A stretch of DNA of 16,637 bases, from assembly GCA_964388055.1 (NCBI GenBank), contig CAYLXU010000013.1:1-16637 (forward strand), written 5' to 3'. Source of the DNA: CAYLXU01 sp964388055 (GTDB lineage: Bacteria > Patescibacteriota > Minisyncoccia > UBA6257 > JACRHW01). A model generated the notes under the pieces. The model was not told where the DNA came from. It saw only the letters and a list, made by a program, of their open reading frames with translations, and searched no databases. Positions 5,394 through 12,561 of this stretch are shown piece by piece. The stretch's first letter is position 1. Each line of letters starts with the position of its first letter. A program made the translations under genes and the position numbers.

Positions 5394-6305
5394 CTATATA
5401 ATATTGATACTAGTACGGGGACCATATATCGGCCCATGAAAGTCGACCCCAAGCCGAACAATTCCAGCTCGAGTATATCCCCGCCCATATGACACTACAG
5501 GGACGCTATCACCATCCACCATATACGCCCCAAGCTGATATGCGCTACTCCCATTCCCCTCCCAATCATTCATAATCTGATTCGTTTCTTCGAGGTGGGT
5601 AATTGCGTAAATGAGCTGATCTTCGATACAAAAACCCTGCTCGTTCGCATACATTGGATCTGTCTGTATCATTTTTAGATATTCTCTTGGACTCCTTCCA
5701 GCCTCCAACTGCTTTCTTCCATTAATTGTTTCACCCGCCCCTCCTCTTGGAATATTTGGCAAATATTCAATCAAAAGCACATTCCATGCCTTGCCCCCAG
5801 CAAGCAACTCGTGTTTTGTTTTTCCTCCATGACTTTGCGGGGAATATTGCTGAGGATAATAAAATAACATATCATTCGCATCTGCTTCAACAAATCCATC
5901 CCACACCCAAACAGGCTTATCCCCATCTAAATCTATCGGCTCGTCGGGATCATCCAAAGTTTTTTTTGTCGCAAAAAGTGCTCCTTCCCGCAAGTGTGTC
6001 AACAATGATTGTTTATATTTTTCGATAAGAACACCGAGACGCATACCTATTGGAACCAAAATCAATTTAACAAACCCTTGTCCCGCTTTTTGGGTCAAAA
6101 GCCCTTCTCTTTCCTTAACCAGTTTCTCGATCTCACCATACGATGGGATAGGATACTCTTTGCCATCTATTCCCACAAACCCCAATTCATCTCTCCCTAA
6201 AAGCTGCCCCACTACTGTAGTCCGAAATAAAATGTTGCGTTGTAATTCATACTGCTCTTTAAGCCGTAAAAGCTCTGAAAGAGGTTGGGTTGATTCTTCC
6301 GCCAT
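5394..6305 (-). CDS. Hypothetical 303-residue protein
   Basis: I do not recognise this protein. It has no signal peptide or membrane span. Residues about 1-30 look helical. Residues 30-60 include a small beta region with GIDGKEYPIP. A moderately hydrophobic patch near 78-90 (VKLILVPIGMRLGVL) precedes an acidic stretch DDPDEPIDLDGDKPVW. The C-terminal two thirds are rich in Gly, Tyr and Asn with conserved-looking segments such as LIEYLPNIPRGGAGETINGR, TDPMYANEQGF and HLEETNQIMNDW. The ending, YGPRTSIN, suggests a beta-rich fold. It is the first gene of a minus-strand pair with the cysteine dioxygenase-like gene, divergent from tsaD across 77 bp. The pairing could mean a shared stress or metabolic role, but nothing in the protein shows it. 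Confidence 0.75.
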   Translation of the reverse strand: MAEESTQPLSELLRLKEQYELQRNILFRTTVVGQLLGRDELGFVGIDGKEYPIPSYGEIEKLVKEREGLLTQKAGQGFVKLILVPIGMRLGVLIEKYKQSLLTHLREGALFATKKTLDDPDEPIDLDGDKPVWVWDGFVEADANDMLFYYPQQYSPQSHGGKTKHELLAGGKAWNVLLIEYLPNIPRGGAGETINGRKQLEAGRSPREYLKMIQTDPMYANEQGFCIEDQLIYAITHLEETNQIMNDWEGNGSSAYQLGAYMVDGDSVPVVSYGRGYTRAGIVRLGVDFHGPIYGPRTSINII

Positions 6306-6382
6306 ATCGTTTTAGTATCTAGTAGTTGTTATTTGGTATATAGCGCTTTTATTATACTATATACTCTTCACAAGATACACCT
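6306..6382. promoter_or_regulatory. Divergent promoter region between the unknown gene and tsaD
   Basis: This AT-rich 77 bp must drive both directions. On the minus strand a perfect TATAAT lies at 6356-6351 but without a good -35. On the plus strand TATACT occurs at 6353-6358 and again at 6360-6365, overlapping the minus -10. No -35 with ideal spacing is evident, so the exact starts are uncertain. Confidence 0.4.
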
Positions 6383-7468
6383 ATGAATATTTTAGCAATA
6401 GAAACGAGTTGTGACGAGACAGCAATCGCGCTCGTTGAGGCAAAGGGAAACAAAAACCCCGCTTTTTCCATACACAAAAACCTCATATCTTCTCAGATAA
6501 AAATTCACCGCCCCTTTGGAGGCGTAGTACCAAACTTAGCAAAAAGAGAGCACCTAAAAAACTTGCCAATCTTGCTTAAAAAGCTCGCATCAAAATATAA
6601 AATCCAAAGATCAAAACCCGAAATCCGAAAACACGATTCACAATATAAGGTTAAGGCCCTAATGAAGAGTGTGGACATGATAGCAGTCACCGTAGGACCG
6701 GGACTTGAACCAGCACTATGGACGGGCATTAATTTTGCACAAGAGCTTGCTAAACAGTACAAAAAGCCACTTCTTGGAGCAAACCATTTAGAAGGGCACC
6801 TCTATAGTTTTTTACTCACGCAAAAACTAAAATCCGAAGTTCAAAATTTATTTCCTGCAATCGGGTTGATAGTGAGTGGAGGACACACCATCTTGCTCCT
6901 TATGTCATCGCTTACGAAATGGAAAAAGATTGGAGAAACACGAGACGACGCAGTGGGAGAAGCATACGACAAGGTGGCACGCATGTTACGCCTCCCCTAT
7001 CCAGGAGGCCCAGAGGTTGACCGCGCATCAAAGCAGGGCGACCCGAACTCAATACCATTCCCACGCCCCATGCTCGATCAAAAAAATTATGATTTCAGCT
7101 TTTCTGGACTCAAAACCTCCGTTCTGTACTATATACGGGATTTGAATACACAAGAACTTTCTTCAGAGGAATGCAATAATATAGCCGCATCATTTCAGCA
7201 GGCGGCAACCGAAACTCTCGTCACAAAAACAATGAACGCCGTAAAAGAATTTGGGGCAAAAACGGTACTTATTGGCGGCGGTGTCGCCGCAAATAAAAAA
7301 TTACGGGAAACCCTTAAGCTCGCCTGCAAAAAGGAAGGTATCACGTTCCTACCTCCTAGTAAAAATGTAATTACGGACAACGCCGCCATGATCGCCGCAA
7401 GCGCATATATCAACACGCTTCAAAAAAAGAATCGCAGAATTGTTGCCCAATCAAATTTGAATTTATAA
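6383..7468 (+). CDS. tsaD: tRNA N6-threonylcarbamoyladenosine transferase TsaD
   Basis: TsaD transfers the threonylcarbamoyl group to A37 of tRNAs that read ANN codons, working with TsaB, TsaC and TsaE, which are not in this window. Hallmarks: MNILAIETSCDET at the N-terminus, GGVVPNLAKREH (46-57), metal-binding NHLEGH (His135, His139), SGGHT (165-169), the block around DDAVGEAYDKVARML, YPGGP (206-210), FSFSGLKT and TDNAAMIA (331-338). At 361 residues it is about 20 longer than usual. The excess is a Lys/Arg/Ser-rich insert at about 71-94, just before the conserved GPGLEPAL strand, that looks like a translated dispersed repeat. valS begins 1 bp after the stop, so the two are coupled. No Shine-Dalgarno. 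Confidence 0.96.
   Translation: MNILAIETSCDETAIALVEAKGNKNPAFSIHKNLISSQIKIHRPFGGVVPNLAKREHLKNLPILLKKLASKYKIQRSKPEIRKHDSQYKVKALMKSVDMIAVTVGPGLEPALWTGINFAQELAKQYKKPLLGANHLEGHLYSFLLTQKLKSEVQNLFPAIGLIVSGGHTILLLMSSLTKWKKIGETRDDAVGEAYDKVARMLRLPYPGGPEVDRASKQGDPNSIPFPRPMLDQKNYDFSFSGLKTSVLYYIRDLNTQELSSEECNNIAASFQQAATETLVTKTMNAVKEFGAKTVLIGGGVAANKKLRETLKLACKKEGITFLPPSKNVITDNAAMIAASAYINTLQKKNRRIVAQSNLNL
6596..6655 (+). repeat. In-frame repeat-like insertion in tsaD
   Basis: This stretch is made of short units such as AATCCAAAGATC and CCGAAATCCGAAA. It encodes a basic linker (KIQRSKPEIRKHDSQYKV) absent from the E. coli protein between the two conserved segments. A smaller similar run, AAAATCCGAAGTTCAAAA, occurs near 6829-6846. 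Confidence 0.4.
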
Positions 7469-7469
7469 A

Positions 7470-9728
7470 ATGAAATATAAAACACCCTCGACCCTCATGG
7501 AAAAAGCTTACGATTCACAACTGTACGAAAAGGATATTTACACACTCTGGGAGGAGTCTGGCTATTTCAATCCAGACAATCTTCCTCATGCACCCCAACG
7601 AACACCATACACCATCATTATGCCTCCCCCAAACGTAACAGGTACGCTCCACATGGGACATGCGCTCGGAACAACAATTCAAGACATCCTCATTCGCTTT
7701 GAACGCATGAGGGGCAAACGCACACTCTGGCTCCCTGGGACAGATCATGCGGCAATCGCGACACAATCAAAGGTAGAAAAAATACTCGAAAAGGAAGAGG
7801 GGAAACGCAAATACGATCTTGGCCGAGAAGAGTTTTTAAAACGAGTGGAACAATTTGCACAAGCCAGCCACGACACTATTGTAAATCAGTTAAAATCAAT
7901 GGGGGCTTCTTGTGACTGGAGCAGAGAAGCTTATACACTTGATGAAAAACGAAGTCTTGCGGTGCGAACTGCTTTTAAACGCATGTACGATATGGGTCTC
8001 ATCTATCGTGGAAACCGCGTCATAAATTGGGATGTAAAAGGGCAAACAACCATCTCAGACGACGAGGTTGTGTATGTCGAACGCTCCGCGAAACTCTACA
8101 CGTTTCGTTATAACAAGAACTTCCCCATAGCAATCTCAACCACACGACCAGAAACCAAAATTGGCGACACGGCTGTTGCTGTGCATCCGGATGACCCACG
8201 ATATGCTGCATACGTAGGCAAAGAATATTCATTCGTATTCTGCGACGTCCCAATCACTATAAAAATAGTGGCAGACCAAAGTGTGGAGAAAGAATTTGGC
8301 ACCGGCGCTCTTGGAGTCACCCCATCTCATAGCATTATCGATGCTGAGATTGCAGAACGACACGAATTGCCCTCAAAACAAGTCATCGACGAGCGAGGAA
8401 GAATAACCGTGGGCGGAGAAAATTTGCTTGGAAAGAAAACAACAGAGGCTCGTGAAATTATCGTAGAGTGGTTAAAAAAAGAAGGGCTCCTGGAAAAAGA
8501 GGAAGATATCATGCAAAATGTCGCAACGGCAGAGCGCACTGGCGGAGTTATCGAACCACTCCCAAAACTCCAGTGGTTTATTAACGTAAATAAGGAATTT
8601 GATTTCCCACACAGCAAATCAAACATACTTCCTAAAGGCACGACAAAAACAACACTCAAACAACTTATGGAATTGTCGATAAGTCCTCAACATATCGAAA
8701 TTGTTCCGGAACACTTTTCAAAGATATATTTTCATTGGATACACAATTTGCGCGACTGGTGTATAAGTCGACAGATCTGGTATGGCCACCAAATTCCTGT
8801 ATGGTATTGCCGACTCTCACATGATGACGAAAAACGCACAGCAAAATGTGATGACCTAATAGTAAGTGTAAACACACCTATCTCTTGTGATGGATGTGGT
8901 GGAAAAATAGAACAAGACCACGACACGCTTGATACATGGTTTTCCTCCGGGTTGTGGACACTCTCTACACTTGGGTGGCCAGATGAAACATCCCCCGACC
9001 TCATCAATTATCATCCTACAAACGTTCTTGAAACCGGGCACGATATTTTGTTTTTCTGGATAGCCCGCATGATTCTCATGACCACGTGCCTTACAGGTCA
9101 GATTCCTTTTAAAAAAGTTCTTTTGCACGGTATCGTACGTGACGCAAATCGACAGAAAATGTCTAAGAGTAGCGGAAACATTGTTGACCCGCTCGAAATG
9201 ATCAAAAAATATGGCACGGACGCGATGCGTTTTGCCCTTGTCTTTAATACGGCTCCGGGAACGGATATGGCACTCTCTGAAGATAAAATTCGAGGCATGA
9301 AGCACTTTGGGAACAAACTCTGGAACATCGCACGTTTTGTGTTAAGTAATGTTTCGGAAGAAAATGCCACCACATCTCTCCCTGAAGGGATCTCTGTCGC
9401 AGACAAGGAGATACTGCACCACCTACAAACAACAATTGACTCTGTTACACAACACATAAACGCATTCCGTCTACACGAGGCCGCGCAGGAGTTGTATCAA
9501 TTCACCTGGCACTCATTCGCCGATGCATATATAGAAGCAAGCAAATCCCAACTTGCAGACGAACGCACGAAAACAACCACAGAAAAAATTCTGTTCTACA
9601 CGCTCTATACCACCCTAAAACTTCTCCATCCTTTTACACCGTTTATCACTGAAGCAATATACAAAAATCTTCCACTTGCCTCTCGCCCACCATTACTAAT
9701 GATCGAGACGTGGCCACACCTAGACTAG
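7470..9728 (+). CDS. valS: Valyl-tRNA synthetase
   Basis: Class I synthetase that charges tRNA-Val. Seen: PPPNVTGTLHMGHA (52-65) with the HIGH-type signature HMGH, the substrate strand WLPGTDHAAIATQ, STTRPET of the CP1 editing domain, RDWCISRQIWYGHQIPVW, DTWFSSGLW, and KMSKS (563-567) in the GNIVDP context. The following anticodon-binding helical domain is present. At 752 residues it is about 200 shorter than E. coli ValRS. It stops just after the WP motif, so the C-terminal coiled-coil arm that contacts the tRNA corner is missing, as is common in reduced genomes. Cys pairs around 465-473 (CDGCGG) could be half of a zinc knuckle. It starts 1 bp after the tsaD stop, without a Shine-Dalgarno. 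Confidence 0.96.
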   Translation: MKYKTPSTLMEKAYDSQLYEKDIYTLWEESGYFNPDNLPHAPQRTPYTIIMPPPNVTGTLHMGHALGTTIQDILIRFERMRGKRTLWLPGTDHAAIATQSKVEKILEKEEGKRKYDLGREEFLKRVEQFAQASHDTIVNQLKSMGASCDWSREAYTLDEKRSLAVRTAFKRMYDMGLIYRGNRVINWDVKGQTTISDDEVVYVERSAKLYTFRYNKNFPIAISTTRPETKIGDTAVAVHPDDPRYAAYVGKEYSFVFCDVPITIKIVADQSVEKEFGTGALGVTPSHSIIDAEIAERHELPSKQVIDERGRITVGGENLLGKKTTEAREIIVEWLKKEGLLEKEEDIMQNVATAERTGGVIEPLPKLQWFINVNKEFDFPHSKSNILPKGTTKTTLKQLMELSISPQHIEIVPEHFSKIYFHWIHNLRDWCISRQIWYGHQIPVWYCRLSHDDEKRTAKCDDLIVSVNTPISCDGCGGKIEQDHDTLDTWFSSGLWTLSTLGWPDETSPDLINYHPTNVLETGHDILFFWIARMILMTTCLTGQIPFKKVLLHGIVRDANRQKMSKSSGNIVDPLEMIKKYGTDAMRFALVFNTAPGTDMALSEDKIRGMKHFGNKLWNIARFVLSNVSEENATTSLPEGISVADKEILHHLQTTIDSVTQHINAFRLHEAAQELYQFTWHSFADAYIEASKSQLADERTKTTTEKILFYTLYTTLKLLHPFTPFITEAIYKNLPLASRPPLLMIETWPHLD

Positions 9729-9835
9729 GTTAGAAGAGATTGTCTTATTTTAAGGCTCTCAAGCCTATCCAATCCACACACCCAGTTCCTCTATACTATT
9801 TTCGAGATTCCCTTGGTAGGGTATTATAAAAGTGT
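9729..9835 (+). promoter_or_regulatory. valS-prsW spacer with a weak hairpin and a possible promoter
   Basis: A 5-bp hairpin AGGCT-CTCA-AGCCT (9753-9766) has no T run, so termination here is doubtful. TATTAT (9822-9827) and the overlapping TATAAA (9825-9830) are -10 candidates with no good -35. Either would start RNA within a few bases of the prsW ATG. Confidence 0.3.
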
Positions 9836-10549
9836 ATGATGCTTTTTCTGGGAATCCTTTTGGGTAGTGCTCCGGCATTGGGATGGCTTTATTTTTATCT
9901 CAGCGAGGACATTCATCCAGAACCATGGAAAAAAATAGCCCGCACATTTATCGCGGGAATTGCCATTGCACCAATCGTTCTTTTTTTGGAAAATGTATTT
10001 GTTGGAGACCTGCTTCATTTAGATATTTCTTTTGCCCTTTTTCTAGGATTTCTTGTTGCCGCGGGAATTGAAGAAGGCATGAAATTTTTCGCAGCCCTCC
10101 CAATGGAGCACGACAGCGCCTTGGACGAACCCATCGATGCAATGATCTATGCCATTACTGCGAGTCTTGGCTTTGCAACCGCAGAAAACATACTTATTTC
10201 TCTACGAGAAATATATGACGTATTTTCACCACTCCAAACATTTGCATTTGCAAACATCTCCCTCCTTTCCTCGACTATAGAAATTTTAAGTATCCGCTTT
10301 ATTGGAGCCACCCTCCTTCATACGCTTGCTACAGGAATTCTAGGATATTACTGGGCGCTCAGCATTAGAGATAAAAATAAGAATCATCTTTTCGTAGGGT
10401 TCCTATTAGCTATAGGTTTGCACACCATTTTCAACTACCTTATAATATATTATGGAGAATATAGTTTCCTTTATACCTCATCAATTTTACTTTTTGCGGC
10501 ATTCTTCCTGTTTAAGGATTTTGAAATCCTTAAACGTACACAATTTTAA
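9836..10549 (+). CDS. PrsW-family intramembrane protease
   Basis: 237 residues, about eight hydrophobic segments, all in the order of the PrsW family (glutamic-type membrane proteases related to CAAX proteases). PrsW cleaves anti-sigma factors in Bacillus. Family marks: EDIHPEP (24-30) after the first span, the catalytic EEGMK (79-83), DEPIDAMIYAITASLGFATAEN (97-118), His162 in a TLLHTLATG span, and HTIFN (196-200). All putative active residues (Glu79, Glu80, His162, His196) are present. No sigma or anti-sigma gene is nearby, so its substrate is unknown. No Shine-Dalgarno; ATG 9836 or 9839 may be the start. The last codons lie inside a duplicated 34-bp element, which adds one Phe before the stop. 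Confidence 0.88.
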   Translation: MMLFLGILLGSAPALGWLYFYLSEDIHPEPWKKIARTFIAGIAIAPIVLFLENVFVGDLLHLDISFALFLGFLVAAGIEEGMKFFAALPMEHDSALDEPIDAMIYAITASLGFATAENILISLREIYDVFSPLQTFAFANISLLSSTIEILSIRFIGATLLHTLATGILGYYWALSIRDKNKNHLFVGFLLAIGLHTIFNYLIIYYGEYSFLYTSSILLFAAFFLFKDFEILKRTQF

Positions 10550-10578
10550 GGATTTTGAAATCCTTAAACGTACACAAT
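10511..10578 (+). repeat. Exact tandem duplication of a 34-bp palindromic unit
   Basis: Two identical 34-bp units, 10511-10544 and 10545-10578, overlap the 3' end of prsW. Each begins with a near-perfect 24-bp inverted repeat: 11 bases, TG, then the 11-base complement (10511-10534 and 10545-10568). The RNA could form two adjacent 10-bp hairpins with a TTGA loop. No T run follows directly. The first copy is coding, and the stop TAA (10547-10549) lies in the second. Confidence 0.9.
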
Positions 10579-10595
10579 AATCCCTTTTTCCACAC

Positions 10596-10624
10596 TTGGA
10601 TTCCCATCTTAAAAGGAATACAAT
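10596..10624 (+). promoter_or_regulatory. Promoter of the Hsp20 gene
   Basis: TTGGAT (10596-10601), 17-bp spacer, TACAAT (10619-10624). The start is near 10631, giving a leader of about 46 nt that holds a GATATATATC palindrome. No CIRCE or HrcA-type repeat is seen. The duplicated palindrome ends 17 bp upstream of the -35. Confidence 0.6.
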
Positions 10625-10676
10625 AAAAGCATAGAGATTATCTAGGATATATATCTTAAAAAAATCTCAATAACAT

Positions 10677-11171
10677 ATGGACGAACAATATTATTCTGAG
10701 GAACCAACGTATTATAATAACGATTCTTTTAATCCGCTTCTTGCCAAAGCTGGTTCTTCAGTCGGTCGTTCAGTAGGACGTCGTCAATCTGCCATGCCAT
10801 CCACAGAAGAAGATGTGGGACAATACACCGACTCAGATGAAGAAGGTCAGCTCACCGTTGATGTATTTCAAGATGACCAAAACATCTACATTCAATCTAC
10901 GATTGCAGGAATTGATGAAAATGACCTTGATGTGGGTATTACCAATGATATGGTTACCATAAAAGGCGTACGTAGAAAAATGGTGCAAATTCCAACAGAC
11001 CAATATTTTTATAGAGAAATATTCTGGGGAAGTTTTTCAAGAAGTATTATTCTTCCTGAACAAATCGACGCTGATTCCTCGACTGCAGAATTCAAGAACG
11101 GCATACTTACTATTAAACTTCCAAAAAAGGCGGCAAAAGGAGAACGCAAGCTCAAAATTAAACGTATTTAA
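10677..11171 (+). CDS. Small heat shock protein, Hsp20/alpha-crystallin family
   Basis: 164 residues. The alpha-crystallin domain spans about 57-150: LTVDVFQDDQNIYIQSTIAGI, DLDVGITNDMVTIKG, a YFYREIFWGSFSRSIILP loop, and the conserved GILTIKLPK (142-150) of the edge strand. The N-terminal 55 residues are acidic, Tyr- and Ser-rich and disordered-looking, typical of the variable arm that controls oligomer size. The C-terminus is basic (KKAAKGERKLKIKRI) with a KIKRI ending where many relatives have I-x-I/V. It acts as an ATP-independent holdase in the cytoplasm. Single-gene unit with its own promoter and strong terminator. No Shine-Dalgarno. Confidence 0.93.
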   Translation: MDEQYYSEEPTYYNNDSFNPLLAKAGSSVGRSVGRRQSAMPSTEEDVGQYTDSDEEGQLTVDVFQDDQNIYIQSTIAGIDENDLDVGITNDMVTIKGVRRKMVQIPTDQYFYREIFWGSFSRSIILPEQIDADSSTAEFKNGILTIKLPKKAAKGERKLKIKRI

Positions 11172-11185
11172 GACCTTCACACCAC

Positions 11186-11216
11186 AAAAACACCCCATGC
11201 TTATTGGGGTGTTTTT
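11186..11216 (+). terminator. Terminator after hsp20
   Basis: A 12-bp stem (11186-11197 with 11205-11216) has a CACCCCA/TGGGGTG core, a 7-nt loop, and the T run as its 3' side. Confidence 0.9.
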
Positions 11217-11276
11217 TAGATAATTACTCGAGAATAAAGCGCCCATGGGACAGACAGGTGGGCTACAATATAGGAC

Positions 11277-11305
11277 TTGACCTTATAGACCAAGAGTGCT
11301 ACATT
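11277..11305 (+). promoter_or_regulatory. Promoter of the rpsF-ssb-rpsR operon
   Basis: TTGACC (11277-11282), 17-bp spacer, TACATT (11300-11305). The predicted start near 11312 is about 2 nt before the rpsF ATG, so the mRNA would be leaderless or nearly so. Confidence 0.55.
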
Positions 11306-11313
11306 AAAACATC

Positions 11314-11781
11314 ATGGAAGAAGAAAAAAAGGACAAAAATTTATACGAAATCGGCTTTCTTTTAGATGGAGACTTGGAAGACGCAGAAGCTCTTTCAACG
11401 AAAAAAACCGTTGAAGATTTTCTCGGCACACTGGGACCTATCACAGAACAAGGGGAACCTGTAAAACAGCCACTTTCTTACAGAATTATGAAAAAGAAAA
11501 ATGCTTATTTTTCTTGGGTTCGTTTTGAGGCTGACTCCTCTGCACCAGGGCAGATTAAAGAAAATCTGCGCTATAATAAAAACGTTCTCCGTTACATCGT
11601 TCTCAAGCTTAGTCCAAAGAAGTTACTACAAGAAAATCACCATGAACGAAGGCCACTAGGGTACGCAAAGACAAAGGACTTCTTAGGCACGACTGTCCAA
11701 GAAGGATCCCCATCCCCCTCTGAAGAACAGACGGAGGTAGATGTTCAAGAATTAGATAAAAAACTTGCAGAAATTTTATAA
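11314..11781 (+). CDS. rpsF: Small ribosomal subunit protein bS6
   Basis: 155 residues. The bS6 fold is recognisable from YEIGFLLDGD (11-20), the central KQPLSYRIMKKKNAYFSWVRFEA (51-73) and IKENLRYNKNVLRYIVLKL (81-99), which is the LRY-type signature. bS6 binds with bS18 to the platform of the 30S subunit. It has a longer tail than usual (about 100-155, acidic, Ser/Pro/Glu-rich, ending VQELDKKLAEIL). bS6 tails in other bacteria may be glutamylated or disordered. It is the first gene of the conserved bS6-SSB-bS18 operon. No Shine-Dalgarno before the ATG. Confidence 0.95.
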   Translation: MEEEKKDKNLYEIGFLLDGDLEDAEALSTKKTVEDFLGTLGPITEQGEPVKQPLSYRIMKKKNAYFSWVRFEADSSAPGQIKENLRYNKNVLRYIVLKLSPKKLLQENHHERRPLGYAKTKDFLGTTVQEGSPSPSEEQTEVDVQELDKKLAEIL

Positions 11782-11809
11782 ACTAAATTCGACTTTCTAC
11801 TAATCGGAT

Positions 11810-12256
11810 ATGAACCTCAACAAAGTAATCCTCATCGGTCGCCTTACAAATGACCCAGACCTTCGAAGCACTCCGAGCGGCCAATCTGTCGCAACGCTTT
11901 CCATGGCGACCAACCGCGTATGGTTTGATCAGAATCGCCAGAAAAAAGAAGAAACTGAGTTTCATTCGGTTGTGGTATGGGGAAGACAAGCCGAGCTTGC
12001 AAGCCAATTCCTGAAAAAAGGAGCGTTGGCCTATGTAGAAGGTCGTCTCCGAACGCGATCTTGGACCGATAATTCCGGGAACAAGAGAAAGACTACCGAA
12101 GTAATAGCAGAGAAAATACAGTTTGGGCCACGAACCCAGAATACGGGATTCGGAGGACAAAAAGACCAAGGAGAAACACAAGAATCCCCCTCTGTTGAAG
12201 AAATTCCCACAATCGATCTGAGCGATGAAATAAAAAGCGAAGATCTCCCATTTTAA
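11810..12256 (+). CDS. ssb: Single-stranded DNA-binding protein
   Basis: 148 residues. The OB fold covers about 1-107: MNLNKVILIGRLTNDPDLRSTPSGQ is the typical N-terminus, followed by the FHSVVVWGRQAELASQFLKKG and AYVEGRLRTRSW strands. A Gln/Glu/Ser/Gly-rich linker leads to the acidic tip SEDLPF (143-148), which recruits replication and repair partners (canonical DDDIPF). It coats single-stranded DNA in replication and in RecA-dependent repair; recA is encoded about 300 bp further on, convergently. The gene lies 28 bp after rpsF and 40 bp before rpsR, in one operon. No Shine-Dalgarno. Confidence 0.97.
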   Translation: MNLNKVILIGRLTNDPDLRSTPSGQSVATLSMATNRVWFDQNRQKKEETEFHSVVVWGRQAELASQFLKKGALAYVEGRLRTRSWTDNSGNKRKTTEVIAEKIQFGPRTQNTGFGGQKDQGETQESPSVEEIPTIDLSDEIKSEDLPF

Positions 12257-12296
12257 AATCGGATCGACACATATAAAACGAATTTTACTACCAAAC

Positions 12297-12512
12297 ATGA
12301 TAAATAAACAATGCTATTTTTGCTCACAAAATACGGGTTATATAGATTATAAGGATACAAATACTTTGAAGAGGTTTACTTCTCTCCAGGCAAAAATCTA
12401 CAAGCCAAAGAAAACAGGTATTTGTGCCTCACACCAAAGACAGCTTAGCCTAGCAATCAAACGAGCTCGCTATCTCTCTCTCATCCCCTATACCCATTTG
12501 CACACAAAATAG
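12297..12512 (+). CDS. rpsR: Small ribosomal subunit protein bS18
   Basis: 71 residues. CYFC near the N-terminus, YIDYKDTNTLKRFTSLQAKI, then KKTGICASHQRQLSLAIKRARYLSLIPY, which is the diagnostic bS18 C-terminal block. It binds 16S rRNA together with bS6. Cys6, Cys9 and Cys43 are present, so a zinc-binding C+ form is possible. Third gene of the rpsF-ssb-rpsR operon, ended by a strong terminator shared with recA. The ATG has no Shine-Dalgarno; an alternative start is not available in the conserved region. Confidence 0.95.
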   Translation: MINKQCYFCSQNTGYIDYKDTNTLKRFTSLQAKIYKPKKTGICASHQRQLSLAIKRARYLSLIPYTHLHTK

Positions 12513-12520
12513 AGACCTAC

Positions 12521-12553
12521 AAACAAAAAACCACCTATGGTGGTTTTTTGTTT
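12521..12553. terminator. Bidirectional terminator between rpsR and recA
   Basis: A perfect 15-bp stem (12521-12535 with 12539-12553) with core CCACC/GGTGG and a TAT loop. The A-rich and T-rich arms let it work on both strands. Confidence 0.93.
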
Positions 12554-12561
12554 CTCAATTC

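Noticed and set aside
9753..9766. Terminator after valS
   Set aside because: The 5-bp hairpin has no T run; termination here is not supported.
10511..10578. CRISPR-type or terminator array
   Set aside because: The two copies abut directly with no spacer, so it is not a CRISPR; neither hairpin is followed by a T run.
11783..12298. 171-residue minus-strand ORF
   Set aside because: It is antisense to ssb, whose OB fold and acidic tip are clear.
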